Shown: positions 29,785 to 38,159 of the stretch, in pieces
Layout: every line of letters begins with the position of its first letter
Numbering within the stretch: the first letter of the stretch is position 1
NCBI RefSeq assembly: GCF_900302445.1
Contig: NZ_ONZF01000002.1
Span: 664,544-728,543 of the forward strand
Length of the DNA stretch: 64,000 nt
Reading direction: 5' to 3'
From: Palleronia abyssalis
GTDB lineage: Bacteria > Pseudomonadota > Alphaproteobacteria > Rhodobacterales > Rhodobacteraceae
Notes under the pieces: generated by a model
What the model saw: the letters and a program-made list of their open reading frames with translations, nothing else
Database searches by the model: none
What the model was told of the DNA's origin: nothing
Made by a program: the position numbers and the translations under genes

Positions 29785-31344
29785 ATGACCATGCGATTTG
29801 CCACCGCCACCGCCGCCCTCGCGCTTTTCGCGGGTGCAGCACAGGCAGACTATTCCATCACCATCCTGCACACCAACGACTTCCATTCCCGGTTCGAACC
29901 GATCAGCGCCTACGACTCGACCTGTTCGGAAGAGGATAACGCGAATGGCGACTGCTTCGGCGGCTGGGCCCGTCTGGTCAACGCCATCGAGGACGCGCAG
30001 GAGCGTAACGACAACACGCTGCTGGTGGATGGCGGCGACCAGTTCCAGGGCACGCTGTTCTATACCTACTACAAGGGTGAACTTGCGGCCGAGATGATGA
30101 ATGCGCTGGGCTATGACGGGATGACCGTCGGCAACCACGAATTCGACGACGGCCCCGAGGTCCTGCAAGGATTCGCGCAAAGCATCGAATTCCCGATCCT
30201 GATGTCCAATGCCGACGTCTCGAACGAGCCGCTGCTGGACGGCGTGATCGAGAAATCCACCGTGATCGAGAAGAACGGCGAGCGGATCGGCCTGATCGGC
30301 CTGACGCCGCAGGATACCGACGAGCTGGCCAGCCCCGGCCCCAACGTCACCTTCAGCGATCCCGTCGCCGCCGTACAGGCCGAGGTCGACCGCCTGACCG
30401 AAGAGGGCGTGAACAAGATCGTGGTCCTGTCGCACTCGTCCTACCGGGTCGACCAGCGCGTGGCCGAGGAAACGACCGGCGTGGACGTGATCGTCGGCGG
30501 CCACTCGAACACGCTTCTGGGTGACATGGAGGGGGCGGAAGGTCCTTATCCGACCATGGTGGGCGACACCGCCATCGTGCAGGCCTATGCCTATGGCAAG
30601 TACCTGGGTGAGCTGAACGTGACCTTCGACGACGAGGGCAACGTGACCGAAGCGTCGGGCGCGCCGATCCTGATCGATGCCAGCATCGAGGAAGACATCG
30701 ATGTCGTCAGCCGCATCCAGGAGGCCGCCGCCCCCCTGAACGAGATCCGCAACGAGGTGGTCGCCGAGACGTCGTCCGAGATCGTGGGCGTGCGCGAGGA
30801 TTGCCGGGCGCGGGAATGCGCCATGGGCAACCTGATCGCCGACGCGATGCTGGCCCGCACCCAAGACCAGGGCATCGACGTGGCGATCCAGAATAGCGGC
30901 GGCATCCGCGCGTCGATCGACGCGGGCGAGGTCACGATGGGCGAGGTTCTGACGGTGCTGCCGTTCCAGAACACGCTGTCGACGTTCCAGGTCACCGGTG
31001 CCACGCTGGTCGAGGCGCTGGAAAACGGCGTCAGCCAGTACGAGGAAGGCGCCGGCCGCTTCCCGCAGGTCGCAGGCATGAGCTTCACGGTCGACCCCTC
31101 GGCCGAAGCGGGCAGCCGCGTGTCCGACGTGATGATCGACGGCGAACCCGTGGATCCCGAGGCGACGTATGGCGTGGTCTCCAACAACTATGTCCGCAAC
31201 GGCGGCGATGGCTATTCGATGTTCGTCGATGCCGAGAATGCGTATGATTTCGGCCCCGATCTGGCCGATGTCACCGCGGAATTTCTGGCGGAGCAGGGCC
31301 CGTACGAGCCCTATACCGACGGCCGGATCACCGTGACGGAGTGA
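29785..31344 (+). CDS. Secreted 5'-nucleotidase/2',3'-cyclic phosphodiesterase family
   Basis: A 519-residue UshA/NucA-type enzyme that removes phosphate from extracellular nucleotides. A signal peptide ends AGAAQA-DYS (about residue 19). The metallophosphoesterase domain has LHTNDFHSRFE, GGDQFQG, GNHEFDDG and GGHSN. The C-terminal 5'-nucleotidase domain has NSGGIRASI and NYVRNGGDGYSMF. Two cysteine pairs (CSEEDNANGDC and CRAREC) may form disulfides. The ATG at 29785 follows AGGGAG by 7 bp. A strong terminator follows at 31383, so it is monocistronic. Confidence 0.92.
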   Translation: MTMRFATATAALALFAGAAQADYSITILHTNDFHSRFEPISAYDSTCSEEDNANGDCFGGWARLVNAIEDAQERNDNTLLVDGGDQFQGTLFYTYYKGELAAEMMNALGYDGMTVGNHEFDDGPEVLQGFAQSIEFPILMSNADVSNEPLLDGVIEKSTVIEKNGERIGLIGLTPQDTDELASPGPNVTFSDPVAAVQAEVDRLTEEGVNKIVVLSHSSYRVDQRVAEETTGVDVIVGGHSNTLLGDMEGAEGPYPTMVGDTAIVQAYAYGKYLGELNVTFDDEGNVTEASGAPILIDASIEEDIDVVSRIQEAAAPLNEIRNEVVAETSSEIVGVREDCRARECAMGNLIADAMLARTQDQGIDVAIQNSGGIRASIDAGEVTMGEVLTVLPFQNTLSTFQVTGATLVEALENGVSQYEEGAGRFPQVAGMSFTVDPSAEAGSRVSDVMIDGEPVDPEATYGVVSNNYVRNGGDGYSMFVDAENAYDFGPDLADVTAEFLAEQGPYEPYTDGRITVTE

Positions 31345-31382
31345 TTCCGCCACGCACCTTTCGCGTCTGAGCGACGCGCGTC

Positions 31383-31415
31383 GACGCCGGGCAGGGGACT
31401 GTCCGGCGTCTTTTT
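31383..31415 (+). terminator. Rho-independent terminator of the nucleotidase gene
   Basis: GACGCCGG/CCGGCGTC, an 8-bp stem with a 12-nt loop (31383-31410), is followed by TTTTT (31411-31415) on the plus strand, 39 bp after the stop. Confidence 0.88.
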
Positions 31416-31435
31416 GTGGAAGAGGAGGGACTTTC

Positions 31436-32044
31436 ATGGACCATGCCATCATCTTCGACTGCGAGTTCCTGACGGCCCCGGGCGCACCGCAGCGCTTCTG
31501 GTGCGGACCGCGCGATCCCGATCCGGTCATCGCGCAGATCGGACTGGTGAAACTTGGGCTTGAGGGCGATTTTGCCATGGGCGAGACGCTGCGGACACAT
31601 GTCGTGCCTAGGAACCGCAATGGCGACCGCCAGCCTCTGGACCCGCTGTTCATTCGGCTGACCGGGATCACCGAGGCCGATATCGACGCAGGTCTGCAGC
31701 TGGCCGATGCGCTGGAACAGGTTCGGGCCTTCGCCGATGGCGCGCGGCTCTGGTCCTGGGGAAAGGACGAGTTCAACGCGGTCGCGATCAGCTGCTACGT
31801 GGAAGGGATCGCGCCGCCTCTGCCGATCAAGATGTTCGCGAATGCCTGCGACCTGCTTCTGAGCGCGGGCATGCCCTACGAGGACCTGATCAAGACCCGC
31901 AGCAATACGCTGGCAGGCTATTACGGGCTGGACCAGTCGCAGTTCCAGGGCCACGACGCCCTTGGCGACGCGCTGTCGGTGGCGTCGGTGTTGCAACATC
32001 TGTTGCGGGACGGCGCGCTGGATCCCGCGGCGTTTGGGGCCTAG
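31436..32044 (+). CDS. DEDDh-type 3'-5' exonuclease
   Basis: A 202-residue RNase-T/DnaQ-like exonuclease. Exo I is FDCEF with Asp8 and Glu10, and exo III is HDALGDALSV, where the His and the last Asp complete the DEDDh set. A central Asp (VRAFADGARLWSWGKDEFN region) could be exo II. Substrate may be RNA ends or ssDNA. The GAGGAGGG ribosome-binding site is 7 bp before ATG. Confidence 0.82.
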   Translation: MDHAIIFDCEFLTAPGAPQRFWCGPRDPDPVIAQIGLVKLGLEGDFAMGETLRTHVVPRNRNGDRQPLDPLFIRLTGITEADIDAGLQLADALEQVRAFADGARLWSWGKDEFNAVAISCYVEGIAPPLPIKMFANACDLLLSAGMPYEDLIKTRSNTLAGYYGLDQSQFQGHDALGDALSVASVLQHLLRDGALDPAAFGA

Positions 32045-32078
32045 CGGGCTGGGGCCTCGGGCCTGGTCCGGCGGCCTG

Positions 32079-32603
32079 TCACCACGGGCGCTTGCGGCAC
32101 CGATAAAGGGCGTCGTGATATCGCGCGCGCGACTCGCCGCCGATGACGCCGCCGACCACGTCGATCCGGCCGCGGCCGCGCGGGGCGATACTGAATTCGG
32201 CCGGCGCTTCATCGAAGACGCGACGGGCGACTATGTCGATGAGAGTCGCGTCGCCAGCGACGCTGAGAATCTCGTAGACGGTGCCTTCGGCCATGATGCG
32301 ATAGGGGGTCAGATGCCATGCCCCGAGCGTCCCGATGCAGGTTCCGTTCGCCGCCGCGCGCCAGAGGCCGGTCGACGATCGCTCATACGCGATGCGTGCT
32401 GCGCCTGGCGCCCCTGGGGTCAAGACGGTGATCTGCGGATCGGTACCTGCCGACCGCGTACCGTTCGGAACGGGTGCAACGGGGCGCGAGTCAGTCGGGC
32501 ACGCAACGCCGGAGAGAGGTCCGCACAACCCCCCGGCTTCGGCCGACAGAGCGGCGCACACAAGCACGAGGGTAAGCACCATCGCCTCGACGGAACGGAA
32601 CAT
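32079..32603 (-). CDS. Secreted protein of unknown family, one lipocalin-like module
   Basis: A 174-residue protein with a signal peptide (about 1-23, ending LSAEA-GG) and four or more cysteines. The core (from about 80 on) has the pattern LWRAAANGTC..AWHL..Y.IL....GD....V..R.F.....FSIAP.GRGR.DVVGG. This recurs twice in the neighbouring gene, so it is a related domain, perhaps a small beta-barrel, though this is my own reading. Function is unknown. It lies 65 bp downstream of that neighbour on the same strand with a hairpin between. Confidence 0.6.
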   Translation of the reverse strand: MFRSVEAMVLTLVLVCAALSAEAGGLCGPLSGVACPTDSRPVAPVPNGTRSAGTDPQITVLTPGAPGAARIAYERSSTGLWRAAANGTCIGTLGAWHLTPYRIMAEGTVYEILSVAGDATLIDIVARRVFDEAPAEFSIAPRGRGRIDVVGGVIGGESRARYHDALYRCRKRPW

Positions 32604-32616
32604 GAAAACGCCTTTC

Positions 32617-32651
32617 GCAACCTTCCCGCCATTCTGGGCAGGAAAGGTTGC
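32617..32651. other. Hairpin between two secreted-protein genes
   Basis: GCAACCTT and AAGGTTGC form 8-bp arms of an inverted repeat, with the inner CCGCC/GGGC segments extending it. On the minus strand it sits between the stop at 32669 and the start at 32603. A weak TTTT follows further downstream, so it may be a terminator or attenuator. Confidence 0.45.
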
Positions 32652-32668
32652 TGAAAGGTTAGGGACGG

Positions 32669-33472
32669 TCAGCAGGGGTTCAGCGTCACGTCGATCTGGT
32701 CCCCCGATCCGGCGATCGCGCCTGAAACACGGGTGCCCGGACCTTCGGGACGCACGGTGAAGGTGGTCGGCGCACCATCCGCGGCCAAGGCCTGTACGCC
32801 GATCCGCTCGCCCTCTCCCGAGAAGTTCACCACGTCATAGCTGGTGCCGCCTCCGGTGATCCGGTTGCCCGAAAGCTCCCAGTCGCAGGCGCCCGAGGGG
32901 CCCTGATAGAACCCGGCGAAGCGCGTCTCGAACATTTGTTCGGCCTGCTCGGCAGGGTCGAGGGAGGGATCGGGTTCGGGGGCCAGCACGGGGTCGGGGC
33001 TGCTGATGACGGGCTCAGGCTCGCCCAGGGCGTCCCGAAGCTCGTCCGTCGAGGGACCTTCCTGATCCAGGGGCTGGCTAGTGATGACGTCGTCCTGCCG
33101 TTGCCGCTCTGGGGTGAAGGCGGCATTGCACGGGCGCAGGTTGGCATAGATGCCGCTTCCCGACACCTCGATCCCGCCGCCGGTGTCCTGCATCGACAAG
33201 GGCAGGCGTTCGCCCGTCGCGCGCGACACCAGATCGACCCGGATCGCGCCCGCGCCGCCGCCGATGCCCAGGATGTCGAGGGCGGTCGTGCCCGCGACCA
33301 CGGCCTCGGGGCCGAAGTTCCAGGTGTCGATGGGACGGTCGCAATTCTTGCCGGGCTCGGCCCAGGTGCCCAGGAAGCTTTGATAGGTGGATCGGGCCGC
33401 GGCGAGAGGGTCCTGCGCAAAGGCAGGTCCCGTGGCCAGGGCGAGGAGGAGGGCGAGGGAAAGCGGTTTCAT
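32669..33472 (-). CDS. Secreted protein with two related modules
   Basis: A 267-residue periplasmic protein with signal peptide (about 1-19, GPAFA-QDP). The N-terminal module (about 25-115, ending ANLRPC) and the C-terminal module (about 180-267, ending VTLNPC) have the same organisation: a short CD-W start, a Y/D strand pattern and a final Pro-Cys. They are joined by a Pro/Asp/Glu linker (EPVISSPDPVLAPEPDPS). It looks like an internal duplication. ATG 33472 is preferred; 33478 is possible. No family is recognised. Confidence 0.62.
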   Translation of the reverse strand: MKPLSLALLLALATGPAFAQDPLAAARSTYQSFLGTWAEPGKNCDRPIDTWNFGPEAVVAGTTALDILGIGGGAGAIRVDLVSRATGERLPLSMQDTGGGIEVSGSGIYANLRPCNAAFTPERQRQDDVITSQPLDQEGPSTDELRDALGEPEPVISSPDPVLAPEPDPSLDPAEQAEQMFETRFAGFYQGPSGACDWELSGNRITGGGTSYDVVNFSGEGERIGVQALAADGAPTTFTVRPEGPGTRVSGAIAGSGDQIDVTLNPC

Positions 33473-33553
33473 CGGCATCTCTGCGAGTAAGGTGTGCTGA
33501 TGTGCATATAGGTGCGCGGGGCGCACATCATCCCCCTCGGGGTCACGGACGTG

Positions 33554-34789
33554 TCAGCCGGTGACCAGGTCGTCGATCAGCACGGCTGTCTGGGGCGTGG
33601 TCGCCCGCGCACTGCCGGCGGGCACGAAGCTGCCCTTGTCCTCGACCACGGCCTTGCTGGTCGCAATGCGCAGGATCGCGAAGGCGATGATCAGAACATG
33701 CGCCGCAGCGGTGACGACGAAGAGCGCGCGGGCGGCATATTCGGTCATCCCGTAGCCCGCGATCAACGGACCAACGGTCGAGCCCAGCCCGAAGACCAGC
33801 AGCAGTCCGCCCGAAACCCGGATCGACCCACCTTCGCCCGCATGGTCGTTCGCATGGGCCACGATGATGGGGTACATGGCGAAGATCGACCCACCCAAGG
33901 CTGCCGCCAGCACGAGGTTCGCGCCCGGGTCCTGCGGCTGGAGGAAGAAGAACGCGCCATCCGCCGCCAGCGCCAGCGCGGCCACGCCCACCAGAACGCG
34001 CCTGCGGTCCAGCCTGTCCGACAGGATCCCCACGGGGATCTGCGCGATCGCCCCCGCCAGGATCGGGACCGAGGTGAAGATGGCGATTGTCGTCAGCGAC
34101 AGGCCAATTCGGTCGGCGAAGACCGGTGCCATCGCCCCAAAGGCCGAGTTCGACATCCCCACGAAGAACACGGCGAACACCGCCACCGGAGAGTTCCGCC
34201 AAAGCCCGGGAAGATCCAGCCGCACCCGAACCAGCGCTGGTGGGTTGGCCGAGGTCGAGATCGCCGTCGGCACCAGGGCGAACGCATAGAAGATGCCCGC
34301 CGCCGCGAACAGGACGAACCCGCCCGGGTCCCCAACCGTCAGCATCAGTTGCCCCGCGGTTGAAGCCGTCAGGTTCACCATCGTGTAGATGCCGAAAACC
34401 CGCCCCCTGGTCGAAGGCGGCGACTTGTCGGCCAGCCAGCTTTCCACGATCATCGCAGCCCCCGCGAAGGCAAAGCCGCAAACCGCGCGCAGGGCGATCC
34501 ACGCCCAGGGCGTGACCGCGATTGCGCTGGCCAGAACGGTGATCCCCGCCAGCGCCGCCAGGGCAGAGAACGCGCGGATATGGCCCACGCGGGACACGAG
34601 GCTGGCGGTCATGACGCAGCCCGCGACGTATCCCAACGCCCAGCCGGTTCCCAAAAGACCCAGCGACAGGGCGGTAAACCCCTCGATCCCACCGCGGATG
34701 GGCAGCAGCAATCCGTTGATCCCGCCCGCGAACAACAGGCAGGCCGAGCCTAGAAGGAGGGCGCTGACGGGGATAAGCTGGCGAAGCAT
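33554..34789 (-). CDS. MFS transporter (sugar/drug-like, 12 helices)
   Basis: A 411-residue carrier with about 12 transmembrane segments. The motif between helices 2 and 3 (GYVAGCVMTASLVSRVGHIR) and the equivalent in the second half (PVGILSDRLDRRR) are of MFS type. It resembles the YcaD/cyanate-permease subgroup. The substrate is not known. It lies between the secreted-protein genes and the divergent SRAP gene. Confidence 0.85.
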   Translation of the reverse strand: MLRQLIPVSALLLGSACLLFAGGINGLLLPIRGGIEGFTALSLGLLGTGWALGYVAGCVMTASLVSRVGHIRAFSALAALAGITVLASAIAVTPWAWIALRAVCGFAFAGAAMIVESWLADKSPPSTRGRVFGIYTMVNLTASTAGQLMLTVGDPGGFVLFAAAGIFYAFALVPTAISTSANPPALVRVRLDLPGLWRNSPVAVFAVFFVGMSNSAFGAMAPVFADRIGLSLTTIAIFTSVPILAGAIAQIPVGILSDRLDRRRVLVGVAALALAADGAFFFLQPQDPGANLVLAAALGGSIFAMYPIIVAHANDHAGEGGSIRVSGGLLLVFGLGSTVGPLIAGYGMTEYAARALFVVTAAAHVLIIAFAILRIATSKAVVEDKGSFVPAGSARATTPQTAVLIDDLVTG

Positions 34790-34901
34790 GGAGGTGGACC
34801 GCGTAGAAGGGGGTGAGAACCAGCCACGCGCTTAGGCGCAGCGCGACCGGCGATCAACGGAAAGATTGCGGCCCCGGATGGTCGGCGTAAACTGGCCGAC
34901 C

Positions 34902-35552
34902 ATGTGCGGACGTTTCGCGATTACCCTGCCACCCGATGCGATGGCGCAGCTGTTCTCGGCCTTGCCGGCGAACGATCTGCCGCCCGTGCCGAACTACAAC
35001 GTCTGCCCCACGGACCCCGTCCACGCCATCCTGGTCGAGGGCGAGCGGCGCTTGCAAAGCCTGCGCTGGGGGTTCCTGCCGCATTGGGCCAAATCGCCGA
35101 CCGACGGTCCGCCGCTGATCAATGCGCGGGCCGAGACTGTGGCCGAGAAGCCCGCGTTCCGCGATGCGATCCGGGCGCGCCGCTGCCTGATTCCGGCAGA
35201 CGGGTATTTTGAGTGGACCAAGGATGCCGAGGGCAATCGCCTCCCGTGGTTCATCCGCCCCGAGCATGAAGGGCCATTCGCCTTCGCGGGCCTGTGGCAG
35301 GACTGGGAGCGTGACGGTCAGGCCATCCGCGCCTGTGCCATCGTCACCTGTGCCGCCGTCGGGGCGCCGGAGGCCTTGCACCACCGGATGCCGGTGGTCG
35401 TGAAACCGCAGGACTGGGCGCTTTGGTTGGGAGAAGAGGGCAAGGGGGCTGCCCGACTGATGCAGCCGACCGAAACGGTGACATGGCATCGGGTCGGACG
35501 GGACGTGAACTCGAACCGCAGCGAGGGCGCGGGTCTGATCGCCCCCGTCTGA
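34902..35552 (+). CDS. SRAP domain protein (HMCES/YedK), abasic-site crosslinker
   Basis: A 216-residue SOS-response-associated peptidase. After removal of Met1, Cys2 forms a thiazolidine crosslink with abasic sites in single-stranded DNA. All key residues are present: C2 (MCGRF), N75 (NARAET), E104 (YFEW) and H160 (HHRMP). Start fixed by the requirement for Cys2. It shields stalled forks from strand cleavage. Single gene, divergent from the MFS gene. Confidence 0.95.
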   Translation: MCGRFAITLPPDAMAQLFSALPANDLPPVPNYNVCPTDPVHAILVEGERRLQSLRWGFLPHWAKSPTDGPPLINARAETVAEKPAFRDAIRARRCLIPADGYFEWTKDAEGNRLPWFIRPEHEGPFAFAGLWQDWERDGQAIRACAIVTCAAVGAPEALHHRMPVVVKPQDWALWLGEEGKGAARLMQPTETVTWHRVGRDVNSNRSEGAGLIAPV

Positions 35553-35554
35553 CG

Positions 35555-35581
35555 AAAAAGGCCGCGCACAAAGGCGCGGCC
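35555..35581 (-). terminator. Rho-independent terminator, minus strand
   Basis: GGCCGCGC/GCGCGGCC, an 8-bp stem with a 6-nt loop (35560-35581), is followed on the minus strand by TTTTT (35559-35555). It is 70 bp after the stop of the lipoprotein gene. In the opposite direction the T run is only TCTTTC, so termination of the SRAP gene would be weaker. Confidence 0.8.
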
Positions 35582-35651
35582 AGTCTTTCAGGGAGAAACC
35601 GTCGGGCCACCGCGCCCGGCGATTATGTGAATTTACACGTCCGCCCCCCCT

Positions 35652-36332
35652 TCAGCAAATATGACCTTCGTCCGGGGGATACACGCGTACGGTTGTGTTG
35701 CCGATCGGCACCGCCGTGTAACGTGCAATGCCGGGAAAGACCGGATTGAGAAGGTTATAGAGGCGTTTTGTCCTGGGCCCCTCTGGGTCCAGCGTTCGGC
35801 AACACACGAACTCTTCGACCAGACCGCCCTGCTGTTCATAGCCGAAGTCCGAGAAGACAGCATCTTCGGGCAGGTCGAACAGGTAGGGATCGATCCCCGG
35901 CCCGTGCTCTCCCGCGGCCTTGAACGGGGAATAGCCGGTGCGCGCGCGGTTTTGCCATTGCCACACATGGGTCAGTTCGTGGGCCAGCAGCATGGCGTCA
36001 TAAAGGTTCATCGCCTGCGGATATTCCGCCATATAATCATCAAGATAGAAGGGCCTTGCGAAGAAGGCCCGGTTGAACAGGACCGTCGCTGCGACGCGCG
36101 TCTCGATCGGGCCGATCTCGGGCGGGCGGATGCGTTCGCGGCACGTCAGGGGCGGTCGGGGATCGCGGATCTGGCGGAACTGGTAAAGGGGATTGCGTCC
36201 GACGATGCGGACCCGCGTGACGTCAAGGGTGGGGCCGTGAACGGTGGCGGCGAAGGCCCGCTCGGCCTGTGTCAGGGGGCGGGCGGCGCAGGCCGAAAGC
36301 AGCAGCAGAAGTAGGGGAAGGAGGCGCCTCAT
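35652..36332 (-). CDS. Lipoprotein with HExxH metal-binding motif
   Basis: A 226-residue lipoprotein: the lipobox LLSAC15 gives a lipidated Cys15. The central H118-ELT-H122 motif (LLAHELTHVWQWQ) is the zinc site of gluzincin/metzincin-like hydrolases, and is often followed by a distant third ligand. Possible candidates are the Glu/Asp residues near EEFVCC. The rest has no recognised family. Proteolytic activity is a guess from the motif. It is monocistronic and divergent from the L,D-transpeptidase gene. Confidence 0.75.
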   Translation of the reverse strand: MRRLLPLLLLLLSACAARPLTQAERAFAATVHGPTLDVTRVRIVGRNPLYQFRQIRDPRPPLTCRERIRPPEIGPIETRVAATVLFNRAFFARPFYLDDYMAEYPQAMNLYDAMLLAHELTHVWQWQNRARTGYSPFKAAGEHGPGIDPYLFDLPEDAVFSDFGYEQQGGLVEEFVCCRTLDPEGPRTKRLYNLLNPVFPGIARYTAVPIGNTTVRVYPPDEGHIC

Positions 36333-36459
36333 TTCGGGCAGTTTGGGGGCGCACGGTCGCGTGCAACGGAGTGTTCATTCTTTTTCGACCAGGATGCGCG
36401 GAACATCGCCTATGATGGTCCGGGCGGTGTAGGGGTCGCCGATTCGGGGGATTTGTTGA

Positions 36460-36879
36460 ATGATCAGAACACTTTTCGGGGCGTTGGCGCTTGTTCTGTG
36501 CGCCGGCGCGGCGACGGCCCAAGCGGTCGACGTGCGGGTCGATCTGTCGGACCAGCGGATGACGGTGATGCGCTGGGGGAAGGTCGTGGCGACCTGGCCG
36601 GTGTCGACGGCGCGATCGGGCAAGGTGACTCCGACCGGCACCTACGGTCCGCAATTCATGAAAAAGCGCCACTATTCAAGCCTTTACAACAACGCTCCGA
36701 TGCCGTGGTCGATCTTCTATTCCGGGAATTATGCGATCCATGGGACCAACGCGATCTCGAGACTGGGTCGGCCGGCGAGCGCGGGGTGCGTACGGCTGCA
36801 CCCGGATAACGCGCAGCGGTTGTTCGGCTGGGTGCAGGAGGCGGGGATGAAGAACACGCGGATTCGCGTGGTTCGTTAA
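36460..36879 (+). CDS. Minimal L,D-transpeptidase (YkuD)
   Basis: A 139-residue secreted YkuD-domain enzyme with signal peptide (about 1-21, ATAQA-VD) and the catalytic block H94-GTNAISRLG...SAGC110-VRL. It crosslinks stem peptides (3-3 bonds) or attaches lipoproteins to peptidoglycan in the periplasm. There is no peptidoglycan-binding domain, so it is the shortest kind. The promoter region is shared with the divergent lipoprotein gene. Confidence 0.9.
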   Translation: MIRTLFGALALVLCAGAATAQAVDVRVDLSDQRMTVMRWGKVVATWPVSTARSGKVTPTGTYGPQFMKKRHYSSLYNNAPMPWSIFYSGNYAIHGTNAISRLGRPASAGCVRLHPDNAQRLFGWVQEAGMKNTRIRVVR

Positions 36880-37073
36880 CGCGCGATCCCGCCGGACATC
36901 CGTCCTGCCTGCGTCGGACAGGGGCCGGACAACTGTCTGGCCTGCGCCGGGCACTTGTCCCGCACGTGTCGGGCGGGTGTCGGGCATCCGTCGGGACAGG
37001 GCACAGCCGGTCCCGATGGTGACCACGGCGCACGGTGCGGGGAACCTTGGTTCACCTTTCGCGCTGACCGGGC
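36880..37073. repeat. Degenerate short-repeat intergenic tract
   Basis: About 190 bp with no gene. The first 130 bp contain alternating CGGACA/CGGGCA and TGTC words with a loose period of about 30 bp, for example the strings TCCGTCCTGCCTGCGTCGGA and GTCTGGCCTGCGCCGGGCAC. The units are too diverged for a CRISPR. It may be a decayed repeat or a protein-binding tract. Confidence 0.45.
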
Positions 37074-37529
37074 ATGGACACCCAAGCCAACACCCCCGAC
37101 CGCGCGCGCATCCCGTGGGACGCCCACATCTTCGGATGGGGCCCAATTCTGCCCTTCCTGGTGGCGCTGCTGGTCGTGTGGCTGGGTCCCGACCGGATGG
37201 ATGCCGTGGCGCTGCGGGGGGCGACACTGTGGGGGGCATGCATCGTGATCTTCGCGGCGGGCGTGCGGCGGGGATTTTCCTTTGCGCTGCATTCGGGGCC
37301 GAAACCCCACGTGCTGGCCGAGATGACGGGCCTGTTCGGCGCGGCGGCGTTGAGTCTTGTGCTGGTCCCGCCGCTGGGGGCGGTTCTGCTGGCGCTGGCC
37401 TTCGCGGCGCTGGCCGTTCTGGACCCGCTGGCGGCAAGGCGGGGCGAGGCGCCGCGCTGGTTCGCGCGGCTGCGCCCGGTGCAGATGGCGATCCCGGCAG
37501 TGTGCCTCGTGGGGTTGGCTGTGATGTAG
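37074..37529 (+). CDS. DUF3429 family membrane protein
   Basis: A 151-residue protein with about five hydrophobic helices, beginning after IPWDAHIFGWGPILPF, a start typical of DUF3429 proteins. The function of this family is unknown. It is followed 14 bp later by a REP element and then by the RAYT transposase. Nothing in the context suggests a partner. Confidence 0.75.
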   Translation: MDTQANTPDRARIPWDAHIFGWGPILPFLVALLVVWLGPDRMDAVALRGATLWGACIVIFAAGVRRGFSFALHSGPKPHVLAEMTGLFGAAALSLVLVPPLGAVLLALAFAALAVLDPLAARRGEAPRWFARLRPVQMAIPAVCLVGLAVM

Positions 37530-37543
37530 GGCTTGGTGTGAAT

Positions 37544-37565
37544 GGTGGGTTTCACCCACCCTACG
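37544..37565 (+). repeat. REP element 1
   Basis: A GGTGGGT/ACCCACC hairpin with a 3-nt loop followed by CTACG, a 22-bp REP unit. A further CACCCTAC...GTAGGGTG inverted pair spans up to 37587. It lies 40 bp upstream of the RAYT start. Identical sequence occurs at 38138 and, inverted, at 38062. Confidence 0.85.
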
Positions 37566-37604
37566 TTCACCGAATGTAAGTAGGGTGCGGCGTAAGGCGG
37601 CGGA

Positions 37605-38066
37605 ATGCCGAACTATCGCCGCAGATGGGTGCCTGGGGGCACGTATTTCTTCACTGTGAACCTGGCGCAGAGGGGAGACGACCTTCTGACGCGCCGGATC
37701 GCGGATCTGCGCGGGGCCTACGGCGCGGTGCAGGCGCAGATGCCGTTCCGCACGCGGGGCATCGTGATCCTGCCCGACCATATCCACGCGGTCTGGACCC
37801 TGCCCGAGGGGGACGTGGCGTTCCCCGAAAGGTGGCGGCGCATAAAGTCCCTGTTCAGCCAGTCCGTTGCAGAGACCCGCCCGCGAACCTATAGCAAGGC
37901 CCGGAAGGGTGAGGTCGGGATCTGGCAGCGCCGATATTGGGAGAACGTGGTCGAGGACGACACCCGCCTGTCGACCGCATTATGGTACATCCGCGAAAAC
38001 CCCGTACGCCATGGGTATGTGGATCGCCCCGAGGATTGGCCGTTTTCCCGGTCGGAGGCCCCGTAG
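37605..38066 (+). CDS. REP-associated tyrosine transposase (RAYT)
   Basis: A 153-residue Y1/HUH-type transposase (TnpA_REP family). The HUH metal site is H59-I-H61 (LPDHIHAVW). The catalytic tyrosine is Tyr128 in WYIRENPVRHG, followed by the family hallmark DWPFSR. REP hairpins with GGTGGG/CCCACC flank the gene in opposite orientations, and its TAG stop lies within REP 2. RAYTs nick REP DNA and spread REP elements without an IS. The gene is intact, so it may be active. Confidence 0.92.
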   Translation: MPNYRRRWVPGGTYFFTVNLAQRGDDLLTRRIADLRGAYGAVQAQMPFRTRGIVILPDHIHAVWTLPEGDVAFPERWRRIKSLFSQSVAETRPRTYSKARKGEVGIWQRRYWENVVEDDTRLSTALWYIRENPVRHGYVDRPEDWPFSRSEAP

Positions 38067-38083
38067 GGTGGGTGAAACCCACC
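38062..38083 (-). repeat. REP element 2 (inverted)
   Basis: CGTAGGGTGGGTGAAACCCA and two further bases, the exact reverse complement of REP 1. It contains the RAYT stop codon (38064-38066), so the gene and its downstream REP overlap. Confidence 0.85.
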
Positions 38084-38137
38084 GATCATGGGACGGAAGG
38101 GGTGGATCCGGGTGGATCGGCGGTGGTGACCAGGAAT

Positions 38138-38159
38138 GGTGGGTTTCACCCACCCTACG
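38138..38159 (+). repeat. REP element 3
   Basis: A copy identical to REP 1 and in the same orientation (GGTGGGTTTCACCCACC then CTACG). It lies 54 bp downstream of the inverted REP 2, so REP 2 and REP 3 form an inverted pair (a BIME-like arrangement). Confidence 0.85.

Noticed and set aside
36880..37073. Possible CRISPR array
   Set aside because: The repeated words are short and degenerate, there are no regular unique spacers, and no cas genes are present.
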